From JAEUJM01 sp041918615 (GTDB lineage: Bacteria > Actinomycetota > Acidimicrobiia > Acidimicrobiales > DATDAH01): a stretch of DNA of 64,000 nucleotides. Made by a program: the position numbers and the translations under genes. The notes under the pieces are model-generated. The model was not told the DNA's origin, ran no database searches, and was given only the letters and a program-made list of their open reading frames with translations. Of the stretch, positions 32,758-43,748 are shown piece after piece. Position 1 is the stretch's first letter, and each line of letters begins with the position of its first letter. The stretch spans positions 1 through 64,000 of the forward strand of contig JAYRVH010000010.1 of the NCBI GenBank assembly GCA_041918615.1, in the 5' to 3' direction.

Positions 32758-33303
32758 TCAGCGCGCCCCCCGGCTCCGGGCATCGGCGATCAGCGCCTCG
32801 ATCTCGTGCACGGCCTGGGTGAGGTCGTCGTTGACCACCACGTGGGCCCCCATCTGGCGTGCGATGCGACCCTCCTCGGCTGCTTTGGCCAGGCGCTTCG
32901 CAATCATGTCCTCGGCATCGCCCCGCGCCCGCAGGCGCTGTTCCTGCACCTCGGGCGTCGGCGTCGTGACGAACACCGCGATGGCCTCGGGGAACTGCTC
33001 GACGATCTGGCGCGCGCCGTGGACGTCGATCTCGAACAACACGTCGGCTCCCGCTGGCGGATCGGGTCGAGGGGTGCCCTGGCGGTAGTCGAGGAACTCG
33101 ACCCACTCGAGGAAGCCGTCCGCAGCCACCGCCGCCTCGAAGGTGGGAAGGTCGACGAAGTGGTAGGCGTCCTCGGCCTCGCCCGGCCGCCTCGCCCGCG
33201 TGGTCCAGGACCGGCTCACCCACAGGCGGGGATCGTGGGCCACGAGGCGCTCGACGACGGTGCCCTTGCCCGCTCCGCCGGGCCCGGAGATCACCAGGAT
33301 CAC
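32758..33303 (-). CDS. gmk: Guanylate kinase
   Basis: Phosphorylates GMP to GDP. Seen: 181 aa; P-loop ISGPGGAGKGTVV at residues 5-17, SRSWTTRARRPGEAEDAYHFVD GMP-binding block, normal length. Start overlaps the mihF stop as ATGA. Confidence 0.97.
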   Translation of the reverse strand: MILVISGPGGAGKGTVVERLVAHDPRLWVSRSWTTRARRPGEAEDAYHFVDLPTFEAAVAADGFLEWVEFLDYRQGTPRPDPPAGADVLFEIDVHGARQIVEQFPEAIAVFVTTPTPEVQEQRLRARGDAEDMIAKRLAKAAEEGRIARQMGAHVVVNDDLTQAVHEIEALIADARSRGAR

Positions 33304-33623
33304 GGCGGCGGGGGGAACGCCCGGAGCAACTCGTCCCGTTGGATCGTGCCCACACCGCGAACGCGGCGGGACGGTGCGATGCCGACGGACTCCATGGTGC
33401 GGCGGGCCTTCACCTTGCCCACCGCCGGGAGCGACTCGAGGATCGTGAGCATCTTGGTGCCGGCGATGACCGGCTCGGACTGAGCCCGCTCGAACACCTC
33501 CGAGAGCCCGAACGCCCCGGCCTTCAATTGCTCCTTCAGCGCGGCCCGCGTCCGGCGAGCCTCGACGGCCTTGGCCAACGCCGCTTGGCGCTGCTCGAGC
33601 GATAGATCGGGGGGCTGGGGCAC
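33300..33623 (-). CDS. mihF: Actinobacterial integration host factor (mIHF)
   Basis: Nucleoid-associated protein unrelated to E. coli IHF. Seen: 107 aa; PQPPDLSLEQRQAALAKAVEARRTRAALKEQLKAG helix and the HhH-like ILESLPAVGKVKARRTMESVGI with RRVRGVGTIQRDELL. GTG start at 33623; the -10-like TAAGGT (33632-33637) ends eight bases upstream, suggesting a leaderless message. Normally preceded directly by pyrF; here a 4-kb island intervenes. Confidence 0.95.
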   Translation of the reverse strand: MPQPPDLSLEQRQAALAKAVEARRTRAALKEQLKAGAFGLSEVFERAQSEPVIAGTKMLTILESLPAVGKVKARRTMESVGIAPSRRVRGVGTIQRDELLRAFPPPP

Positions 33624-33631
33624 GAGGTCTG

Positions 33632-33637
33632 ACCTTA
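33632..33637 (-). promoter_or_regulatory. -10 element of mihF
   Basis: TAAGGT on the minus strand, eight bases ahead of the mihF GTG. The -35 region is not convincing. It would let mihF-gmk-rpoZ be expressed although the island separates them from pyrF. Confidence 0.4.
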
Positions 33638-33671
33638 CCGAGGGGGACTCCTGTCGATGCGCAACGGCGGC

Positions 33672-34451
33672 TCAGTACGGCGAGGGCTCCACCTCGACAC
33701 GGCCGTCCTCGTGGACGAACCAGACCGAGACGGCGTTGGTGTACCGCGCACGGACCGTGCGCTCCGCCAATGTCCGGTAGGTGGTGGCGTCTGGGAATGC
33801 CAACACGACCACGGCCTTGTGGCGCTCGGAACGGAGCAGCGTGCCCGTCAGAAGCGCGTCCGCGAAGTAGTGCCTGGCCTGCAGAGGCGCACTCGCGCTC
33901 TTTCGTTGGCCGGCCCTTGGCCCTCGGAGGTACGTGTCTGACGGATAGCCCTTGACCTCGACGAGGACCTCCAGCGGCTCCCGAACGGCCTCGATGTCAG
34001 TGCCTTGTTCGCGGGACGCCGTGTCCGCGACGCGACGGATGCGCCATCCCTCGGCGACGAGATGCTCGACCACCGCAGCCTGCACGTTCCCTTCCCACCG
34101 CCAATCCACGGGTGTTTGCACAACCGGGGTTGGTGCCGTTCCCGATCGGCTGACGACAGGTGCGGACCGCGGGTTTGGCGTGCCGGCACTGGCCGCGCTC
34201 GCCAGCGACACGCTCGCCGACGCCAACCGGTACTGGCCGCGAGCGACACGAACGAGGTCGCCGTACTGCACGGCGTGATGGTCCGGCGAGTTCTGACACA
34301 TCGGTCCTGTGATATGCGTGCGCAGCGTCGTGTCCGGGTACGCACACCCGCGCCGTCGGGCTTCTGCGATCAACCGGGCAGGACTGAAGACCGTCTGACC
34401 CTCCGCACCGAGTCGCTTTGCTGCAGAGAGCAGGTCTTCACGTGCGCCCAT
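33672..34451 (-). CDS. Winged-helix plus PD-(D/E)XK nuclease-like protein
   Basis: Seen: 259 aa from ATG 34451. N-terminal 75 residues (FSPARLIAEARRRGCAYPDTTLRTHIT ... DLVRVARGQYRLA) resemble the winged-helix domain found at the start of many small restriction-like proteins. A linker of about 40 residues follows. The C-terminal half has VEHLVAEGWRIRRVADTASREQGTDIEAV and LEVLVEVKGYPS, i.e. the E...GxD...ExK pattern of PD-(D/E)XK nucleases, catalytic residues D, E and K present. No methylase partner is intact. Inference: a solitary modification-dependent or defence nuclease, or the remainder of a restriction system. Downstream of an HTH gene and a 60-aa ORF. Confidence 0.75.
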   Translation of the reverse strand: MGAREDLLSAAKRLGAEGQTVFSPARLIAEARRRGCAYPDTTLRTHITGPMCQNSPDHHAVQYGDLVRVARGQYRLASASVSLASAASAGTPNPRSAPVVSRSGTAPTPVVQTPVDWRWEGNVQAAVVEHLVAEGWRIRRVADTASREQGTDIEAVREPLEVLVEVKGYPSDTYLRGPRAGQRKSASAPLQARHYFADALLTGTLLRSERHKAVVVLAFPDATTYRTLAERTVRARYTNAVSVWFVHEDGRVEVEPSPY

Positions 34452-34473
34452 GCCGGTGGTGCTCTCGACGGAT

Positions 34474-34665
34474 CTAGGCGGTGGACGCCGGCGAGGAGCC
34501 TTGCCGAAAGGCGGCCACGGCCTGCTCGGTGACGTAGACGAGCCCATCCTCACCCTTGCCGGCGGGGAGCTCGCCCCGTTCGATGAGCGTGTACACCTCG
34601 ATCCCGTCCATGCCGAGTCGACGTGCGACCTCGGGTACGCGGAGCAGGTTCTCGCTCATGGTCAT
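34474..34665 (-). CDS. Excisionase-like helix-turn-helix protein
   Basis: Seen: 63 aa (59 if the second ATG at 34659 is used); LLRVPEVARRLGMDGIEVYTLIERGELPAGKGEDGLVYVTEQAVAAF is the MerR/excisionase-type HTH_17 domain. TATCCT lies just ahead of the second ATG, so the message may be leaderless from there. Probably regulates the nuclease gene 22 bases downstream. Confidence 0.75.
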   Translation of the reverse strand: MTMSENLLRVPEVARRLGMDGIEVYTLIERGELPAGKGEDGLVYVTEQAVAAFRQGSSPASTA

Positions 34666-34680
34666 GAGGATAGGTCCGCG

Positions 34681-34863
34681 TCAGAGATCCGGGAGGTCCG
34701 ACAGGAGCTTCTCGACGAGTACTCGCGCCGCCGCCTCGAGACGCAGGGCGAGTTCGGATCTGGCCGGTGCTGCCTCGATCGCGTCGTCGAGAGCAAAGAG
34801 CACCTGTTTCGCCTCGTGGAGAGACAGGACGATCTCGGCGGGGAGCGGGTGACCATTCGACAT
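34681..34863 (-). CDS. Small hypothetical protein
   Basis: Seen: 60 aa, two amphipathic helices (VLSLHEAKQVLFALDDAIEAAP and ALRLEAAARVLVEKLLSDLPDL), 15 bases upstream of the HTH gene. No clear Shine-Dalgarno. It looks like a coded helical protein rather than chance, but no family is recognised. Confidence 0.5.
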   Translation of the reverse strand: MSNGHPLPAEIVLSLHEAKQVLFALDDAIEAAPARSELALRLEAAARVLVEKLLSDLPDL

Positions 34864-34945
34864 CGACTCGCTTCAGACGTGCTGAGGCTCATAGCTCGTT
34901 TCCATATATTTCAGTCTATTTCCGATCTTCACTTGCTCCAACACC
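34864..34945. other. AT-rich intergenic segment
   Basis: Contains CCATATATTTCAGTCTATTT, strikingly AT-rich for this window, between the small ORF and the restriction relic. May mark an insertion or deletion boundary; no repeat ends identified. Confidence 0.4.
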
Positions 34946-35719
34946 TCAGTAGTGCTCGCGGATGTAGGCGTACGCACACGGTCGAAGATCTCGCCTTGGG
35001 GTGGGAGGCCGCTGTCGCGGAGGACGAGGCGGAGCTCCTGGCGGACGCTGCGGTCGCCGGGTTGGCTCTCCTGCCAGCCGGTGCCGCGGACGGGGCGGAC
35101 GATGGCGTCGATCTTCTCGACGACGGTCTCGATGATCACGGGCACGTCGGGCGGTGCGTACTCGGCCAGGATCTGGGTGAGGGCGCCCTTGTCGGGCTCG
35201 ACCACCGCCACCTCGTCCAGCCGTCCCTCCTCGTCGGCCTTCTCGGCCTCGACCAGGTCCTTGGCCAATTCGAGCAGCTGCTTGAGGAACTCGACAGACG
35301 CGGCCGAACGACTCGATCAGGTTGAGCAGCGACGTCTCGGGCAGCTTGTCCTTGTTGCCCCATGCGACGTCGCCGAAGATTCCGGCGAGCGATTCGGGGT
35401 TGGCCTGCTGGATGCGGTCGAGGATCTTCTGTAGCGCGACGCCCACGTTCTCGGGCACCCGGCGCAGGTCGGCCCAGTGGCAGCCGTCGGGAATGGTGAA
35501 GCGGTGGTAGTCGGCCTCGATCTCGGCGTCGAGGTCGTCACCCCACTTGGACGCCGCGGCGACGTGCTCGGCCTCCCACGTGTCGCTGATGCGCTTGTAG
35601 AACAGCAACGGGAAGATGTACACCTTGAAGTCCGAAGGGTCGACCGGCCCCCGCAGCGAGTTGGCCGCCGCCCACAGCCGGCTCTCCAGCTCCTGTTGCG
35701 TCACGCCTGCCGACTCCAC
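34946..35719 (-). pseudogene. Type I restriction-modification relic: hsdM head joined to hsdR tail
   Basis: Seen: from GTG 35719 (GGGAGGA upstream) the first about 140 codons (VTQQELESRLWAAANSLRGPVDPSDFK ... LPETSLLNLIESF) are the HsdM N-terminal domain. At about 35300 the sequence jumps, one base out of frame, to SVEFLKQLLELAKDLVEAEK ... IIETVVEKIDAIVRPVRGTGWQ, the C-terminal end of HsdR. A second shift near 34975 restores the first frame for the terminal YAYIREHY. The methylase catalytic domain, hsdS and the HsdR nuclease/helicase are absent. Conclusion: a large internal deletion plus two frameshifts; no active enzyme. Confidence 0.85.
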
Positions 35720-35866
35720 GCTTGGATCCTCCCTCGTTCCGCGCCTGCGCTCTCGAGTCCACCGGACGTGTGACACGGCCAGGCCCACGGCCAGTGAGCC
35801 ACCGGAAGGCACGCGCATCCGCTTCGACTGTGTGGGCACGCATGAACCAGCGGCCATCGATGTCCG
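35720..35866. other. Gap between the HNH gene and the hsdM relic
   Basis: 147 bases of ordinary GC composition. No hairpin, promoter or coding similarity that I can defend beyond the GGGAGGA ribosome-binding site for the relic. Confidence 0.3.
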
Positions 35867-37441
35867 CTACTCGGGCATGCTGCTGCCCTTGATGCGGTTG
35901 CTGGTGCCGCACTTGCATTCGCCGTTGCGTTCGGAGGTCGGTCCGCCACGACTCTTGGGGATGACGTGGTCGATCTGGCATTCGCGACCGGGGACACCGC
36001 AGCCCTCGTCCTTGCAGAACCGGTCGCGGATGATGATGGCCTCACGTAAAGGACCGGTGAAGTAGTCCTTGTCCTCACCGAAGTCGAGGACGTGGCCGTC
36101 GGGCGCGAAGATCATCCGGCGGATCGTGCCCGCCAGGCCGAGTGACAGCGCCTGGCTCGGCGCGATCGGCGTGCAGTCCTCGAGCTCGCACATGGTGTCG
36201 TAGTAGCTCGTGTCGGCAAACGGATCGGGGGCGCTCCACCAGTCTGGGAGCGGCCCCGTCGAGGGCGACGGCGGCCCACCCGGGCGGGGTCCGGATCGGA
36301 CCGCGAGCTCGTCGATGTTGTCATCATCGTCAGCGAGGTCGTCATCGACGACCTCGCCGGCATCGGCATCGCTGCCGTCGTCGCTGTCGGCCTCGTCGGC
36401 CTCGTCGGCGTCGGCGTCGTCGGCGTCGGCGTCGGCGTCGGCGTCGTCGCGGTTGTCGGCGGCATCGGCATCTGTGCCGGCGTCGCGGTTGTCGTCGTTG
36501 TTGGGCGGGTTGGCGTGGCAGTTGCAGCGACCGGAGCCGGGGTCGCCCGTGGCGGCGGCTGCTTCGGCGCAGTAGGTGGCGTAGCCCATCATCACGTTGA
36601 GGACCCACTTCGGGGGCTCGCCCGGCGTGTCGCAGGTGGCCGAGCGGCGGGCCATCTCGACGAACGCGTCGGCGCGGCGCTGGGCGGCGGTGCGCAACAG
36701 GTCGCCGGCCGTGGCGTTCTCGCCGACCCGGGCGCGGGCCTCAGCCCAGTCGGCTTCGAACAGGAACTTCTCGAGGCGACGGAGCTCGGCAAGGAACTCG
36801 GTGCCGCCGACGGCCTCGAGCCACGCATCGAGTCGGACCATGCCGTCGAACGTCCGCGACGCGTGACCCTCGCGACGGGCATCCTGCTTGCGGGCCCGTT
36901 CCTCGGCGCCCTCGGGGTCGATGAAGTCGCGCCACGCCCGCACCGCCCGGCAGAACAGATCGAAGTCCAGGCGCTCGGCGGCAGCGACCAACGCAGCCTC
37001 GGCCTCGATGAACAACTCGGCCACGTCGGGCGTGTTCGCACGAGCGAGCACCGCGACATGCTCGAACCCGACGAGACCCGCCCGGTACGCCTCCTCGGTC
37101 AATGCCATCGACCGCATCCGTCGCGCCACGCCAACCTGATGACGGACCCGCCGACGGTCGGACTTCGTCTTGGCCGCCATCCAGGTGGCGGTGGACGGGT
37201 GCCGGTCGACCCGGTACTCGCCCGACGCGTCGAAGGCGCCCAACACGGCCACCTTTGCCGCGCCCACCATCCGCTCGACGTTCGTCAGCGCCACCAGCGC
37301 CTCTCCGAGCAGCGGGCCCGGCCGGCCCGCCCAGGTTTCCGCGGCGACCGCCGCGGCCGCACCCGCCAGCACATCGAGCGTGCTCGGCGCACCCAGCCGC
37401 TCCGCTGGCTCAACTCCCTGCGTTCGCTCTGCGACGAGCAC
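35867..37441 (-). CDS. DUF222 / HNH endonuclease (13E12-repeat type)
   Basis: Seen: 524 aa from GTG 37441; the frame is open to a TTG at 37588, but that extension includes the promoter and SOS box and is rejected. DUF222 helical region residues about 15-290, then an extremely acidic linker (about 330-385, runs of DADADADADD and DDDLADDDDNIDE), then the C-terminal HNH domain RDRFCKDEGCGVPGRECQIDHVIPKSRGGPTSERNG. The zinc cysteines and DH are present; the last histidine of HNH is an Asn (TSNRIKG). Known: DUF222-HNH genes in mycobacteria form the 13E12 group, several members SOS-induced. Here a near-perfect SOS box lies in the promoter. Confidence 0.88.
   Translation of the reverse strand: MLVAERTQGVEPAERLGAPSTLDVLAGAAAAVAAETWAGRPGPLLGEALVALTNVERMVGAAKVAVLGAFDASGEYRVDRHPSTATWMAAKTKSDRRRVRHQVGVARRMRSMALTEEAYRAGLVGFEHVAVLARANTPDVAELFIEAEAALVAAAERLDFDLFCRAVRAWRDFIDPEGAEERARKQDARREGHASRTFDGMVRLDAWLEAVGGTEFLAELRRLEKFLFEADWAEARARVGENATAGDLLRTAAQRRADAFVEMARRSATCDTPGEPPKWVLNVMMGYATYCAEAAAATGDPGSGRCNCHANPPNNDDNRDAGTDADAADNRDDADADADADDADADEADEADSDDGSDADAGEVVDDDLADDDDNIDELAVRSGPRPGGPPSPSTGPLPDWWSAPDPFADTSYYDTMCELEDCTPIAPSQALSLGLAGTIRRMIFAPDGHVLDFGEDKDYFTGPLREAIIIRDRFCKDEGCGVPGRECQIDHVIPKSRGGPTSERNGECKCGTSNRIKGSSMPE
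36383..36450 (-). repeat. GTCGGC-type microsatellite encoding the acidic linker
   Basis: Irregular tandem repeats of CGTCGG/CGTCGT units coding for alternating Asp and Ala. It is prone to length variation. Confidence 0.7.
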
Positions 37442-37542
37442 GTGGCACCACTCCCAACCGGGCCGCAACGGGCCGGAGATCGAAACGAATTCTGTGGGGA
37501 AGTGGCAGCCGCCATCTTGTCCGAGCGGGCTACGCCAGGGCT

Positions 37543-37588
37543 GCGAACCGGCTCCTGAGAGCCTAGCCGAACATACGTTCGACTGCAA
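37543..37588 (-). promoter_or_regulatory. Promoter of the HNH gene with LexA (SOS) box
   Basis: TCGAAC-GTAT-GTTCGG on the minus strand (37567-37582) matches the actinobacterial SOS box TCGAAC-N4-GTTCGA at 11 of 12 positions. It lies exactly between TTGCAG (37583-37588) and TAGGCT, spaced 17 bases, so LexA would occlude the promoter. Confidence 0.8.
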
Positions 37589-37651
37589 GCATCTTCGGGA
37601 TCGGATGGCCGCGCCGGCCAGCCGCCGCCGCCTCGGCAGCCGGACCTGGCC

Positions 37652-38368
37652 TCAGACCAGTTCGGCAACCAGTGCTTCGGCGGCCGCGGCCGGGTCGTCG
37701 GCGTGGGTGACGGGCCGGCCGATCACCAACAGGTCCGCCCCGGCCTCGAGGGCGTCCCGAGGTGTCGACGTGCGTCGCTGGTCGTGGACGTCGCTTCCCT
37801 CGGGCCGGATGCCGGGCACCACCCGCTGGAGCCGAGGCGCGTATCCCCGGACGTCACGCAGGTCGGGGGCGGCACAGACGATGCCGCCACACCCCGCCTC
37901 GGCCGCCACCATCACGCGCTTGGGCATGATGTGGGGCGGTGCGTCGTCGTCGCTCGTGAGCACCGTGACCGCCAGGGCCGTCGGCACCTCGAGCCCCGCG
38001 CTCGTCGCCCCCTCGGCGAGACCGGTGACCCCGGCGCGGAGCATGGGCACACCGCCGTGGGCGTGCAGGGTCACGTACGACGCACCGAGCGAGCCCAGCA
38101 CGCGAGCGGCCTTCTCGACGGTGGTGGGGATGTCGTGGAGCTTCAGGTCGAGGAACACGTCGTAGCCGAGGTCCCTGAGCGCGCCGATCGAGTCGGGACC
38201 GACGGCACTGAAGAGCTCGAGGCCCACCTTGGCCACCCGGAAGTAGGGCTGCAGCTTGCGGGCGAGCCGGAGCGCCGCGACGAGATCGTCGACGTCGAGG
38301 GCCACGGCCAGGCGCTCACGCACCTCGCCCACCTCACTCACCGTCGCACCCGTGTCGCTGTCAGTCAT
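37652..38368 (-). CDS. pyrF: Orotidine 5'-phosphate decarboxylase
   Basis: Last step to UMP. Seen: 238 aa from ATG 38368, which has GGAGGAG upstream. LAVALDVDDLVAALRLA start, catalytic FLDLKLHDIPTTV around residue 75 (Asp-Lys-Asp), GIRPEGSDVHDQRR phosphate loop and GADLLVIGRPVTHADDP. Last gene of the pyr operon; its usual partner mihF is displaced by the island. Confidence 0.95.
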   Translation of the reverse strand: MTDSDTGATVSEVGEVRERLAVALDVDDLVAALRLARKLQPYFRVAKVGLELFSAVGPDSIGALRDLGYDVFLDLKLHDIPTTVEKAARVLGSLGASYVTLHAHGGVPMLRAGVTGLAEGATSAGLEVPTALAVTVLTSDDDAPPHIMPKRVMVAAEAGCGGIVCAAPDLRDVRGYAPRLQRVVPGIRPEGSDVHDQRRTSTPRDALEAGADLLVIGRPVTHADDPAAAAEALVAELV

Positions 38369-39295
38369 GTGCTCCTCCAATGATTCGTTCGAGGCGGCGG
38401 TCCGCTTGTCGTCCCACCCACTCTGCCAGTTCCGCCAGCACCCGTGCGGATGCGCGGGGATCGGCGAACGTCGCCGTTCCCACCTGCACTGCTCCCGCGC
38501 CCGCCAACAGGAGCTCGGCGGCGTCCTCGCCGCACGCCACACCACCGACGCCGACGATGGGCAGGTCGGGATGGGCCGCCCGGCATTCGAACACCGCCCG
38601 CACTGCCACCGGGTGGATGGCCGGGCCCGACAGCCCGCCACCGCCGTTGCCGAGGCGGGCGCGTCGCGTGTCCGGATCGATGAGCAGGCCCATCACCGTG
38701 TTCACCAGGGTGACCGCTTCGGCCCCGCCCTCGCGTGCGGCCGCAGCGATCGCCGGCAGGTCGGTGACGTTGGGGCTGAGCTTGGCCCAACGGGGCCGGT
38801 TGCACGCCTCGGTGACGGCCATGGCCTGAGTGGTCGCGGTCTCGGAATGGGCGAACATCGAGTGGCGACGCTCGACATTGGGGCACGAGAGGTTGACCTC
38901 CACGGCGACGACCTCGGGAGGCGCGTCGGCCAACATGGCCGACGCCCTCGCGTAGTCCTCGACGGAGCGACCCCAGATCGACGCCACCACCCGGGCGCCG
39001 GTGGCGATGAGCGCGGGCAGGTCGTCGCGCAGCCACGACGCGAGACCGGGTCCCTGCAACCCGACACTGTTCAACATGCCGCCGGGGGTCTCGTGGACCC
39101 GCGGTGCGGGGTTGCCCGCCCACGGGTCGGCCGAGAGCGACTTCACGACCACCGCGCCGAGACCCGACAGGTCGACGTAGGCCGACAGCTCGGTGCCGTG
39201 TCCCGCGGTTCCCGACGCCGTCATCACCGGATTCGGGAGCGTCACCGACCCGATCGTGGTCGTCAGGTCCGGTGGCTCGGACCACCGGCCGGGGG

Positions 39296-39299
<4 letters not shown>
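38361..39299 (-). CDS. pyrD: Dihydroorotate dehydrogenase, class 1B type
   Basis: Oxidises dihydroorotate to orotate. Seen: 312 aa; VTLPNPVMTASGTAGHG FMN-binding start, VEVNLSCPNVERRH and NTVMGLLIDPDTRRARLGNGGGGLSGPAIHPVA, GVGGVACGEDAAELLLAGAGAVQVGTA. The class 1B form needs a PyrK flavin/iron-sulfur partner to pass electrons to NAD; no pyrK is next to it, where it often sits. ATGA overlap with carB; overlaps pyrF by 8 bases. Confidence 0.93.
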
Positions 39300-42619
<3,320 letters not shown>

Positions 42620-42647
42620 CAGCCGGTCACCGGGCGGGAGCAGCGCG

Positions 42648-43748
42648 TCATGCGAAGTCGTCCATGAGGTCGTCGAAGAGGTCGAACAGATAGCGCGAGT
42701 CGTGCGGCCCGGGGCCGGCCTCGGGGTGGTACTGCACCGAGAACGCGGGCACGTCGGTGCAGCGGATGCCCTCGATCACCCCGTCGTTCAGGTTCACGTG
42801 GCTCACTTCGGCCGCCGCCACCGAGCCTTCGGCGACCGCGTAGTTGTGGTTCTGGCTAGTGATCTCGACGACGCCGGTGTCGAGGCGCCGGACGGGGTGG
42901 TTCCCGCCGTGGTGGCCGAACGGCAGCTTGTAGGTGGTGCCCCCGAGCGCCGTGGCCAGCAGCTGATGGCCGAGGCAGATGCCGAAGACGGGCACCTTGC
43001 CGAGCAGACCGGCGATGGCCGCCGTCGTGGCGGCGACCGCCGCCGGATCGCCCGGCCCGTTGGACAGGAAGACCCCGTCAGGACGTCGGGCCAGCACGTC
43101 GTCGGCGCTGGTGGAGGCGGGCACCACCTCGACGGTGGCACGGGTGCCGAGGTGCCGCAGGATGGTGGCCTTGATGCCCAGGTCGTAGGCGACGATCCGA
43201 CGCGGGCCCTCCCCCACCACGTAGGGCTCCGTGCAGGTGACCTCGGCGACCAGGTCATGCGAGTCCGTGCCCGATTCGGCGGCGGCGGCCACCCCGAGCG
43301 CCGTCTCGCCCGCGGTGCCGAAGGCGGCGGGCATAGCCCCGGCCTCGCGGATGTGACGGGTGAGCCGGCGGGTGTCGATGCCGGTGATGCCCGAAACGCC
43401 GTGGGCCCGCAGGAAGTCCTCGAGGTCGTCGGTGGACCGCCAGTTGCTGCGGCGGCGCGCGAGGTCGCGCACCACGACGCCGCGACAGAAGGGTCGGCGG
43501 CTCTCGTCGTCGGCCCCGGTGACGCCGTAGTTCCCGATGTGGGGGTTGGTGAACGCGATGATCTGCCCGGCGTAGGACGGGTCGGTGATGACCTCCTGGT
43601 ACCCGGACAGCACGGTGTTGAAGACGACCTCACCCGTCGCGATCCCGTTCGGGGCCTCCGCGCCGACGGCCTCGCCCTCGAACGTGGTGCCGTCGGCCAG
43701 CACCAGCAGGGCCTGCTCCCGTCGGCCCCGCCCGGCCGTGTCGCTCAT
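42648..43748 (-). CDS. carA: Carbamoyl-phosphate synthase small (glutaminase) subunit
   Basis: Releases ammonia from glutamine for CarB. Seen: 366 aa from ATG 43748 (ATGA overlap with pyrC). LVLADGTTFEGEAVGAEA start; class I amidotransferase with PVFGICLGHQLLATALGG (nucleophilic Cys), HHGGNHPVRR, SQNHNYAV and the C-terminal FSVQYHPEAGPGPHDS with catalytic His and Glu. Confidence 0.97.
   Translation of the reverse strand: MSDTAGRGRREQALLVLADGTTFEGEAVGAEAPNGIATGEVVFNTVLSGYQEVITDPSYAGQIIAFTNPHIGNYGVTGADDESRRPFCRGVVVRDLARRRSNWRSTDDLEDFLRAHGVSGITGIDTRRLTRHIREAGAMPAAFGTAGETALGVAAAAESGTDSHDLVAEVTCTEPYVVGEGPRRIVAYDLGIKATILRHLGTRATVEVVPASTSADDVLARRPDGVFLSNGPGDPAAVAATTAAIAGLLGKVPVFGICLGHQLLATALGGTTYKLPFGHHGGNHPVRRLDTGVVEITSQNHNYAVAEGSVAAAEVSHVNLNDGVIEGIRCTDVPAFSVQYHPEAGPGPHDSRYLFDLFDDLMDDFA

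Noticed and set aside
36383..36450. Possible CRISPR or origin repeat
   Set aside because: In-frame microsatellite coding for an acidic linker of the HNH protein.
37441..37588. Upstream TTG start for the HNH gene
   Set aside because: That region holds the promoter and SOS box, so it must be untranslated.
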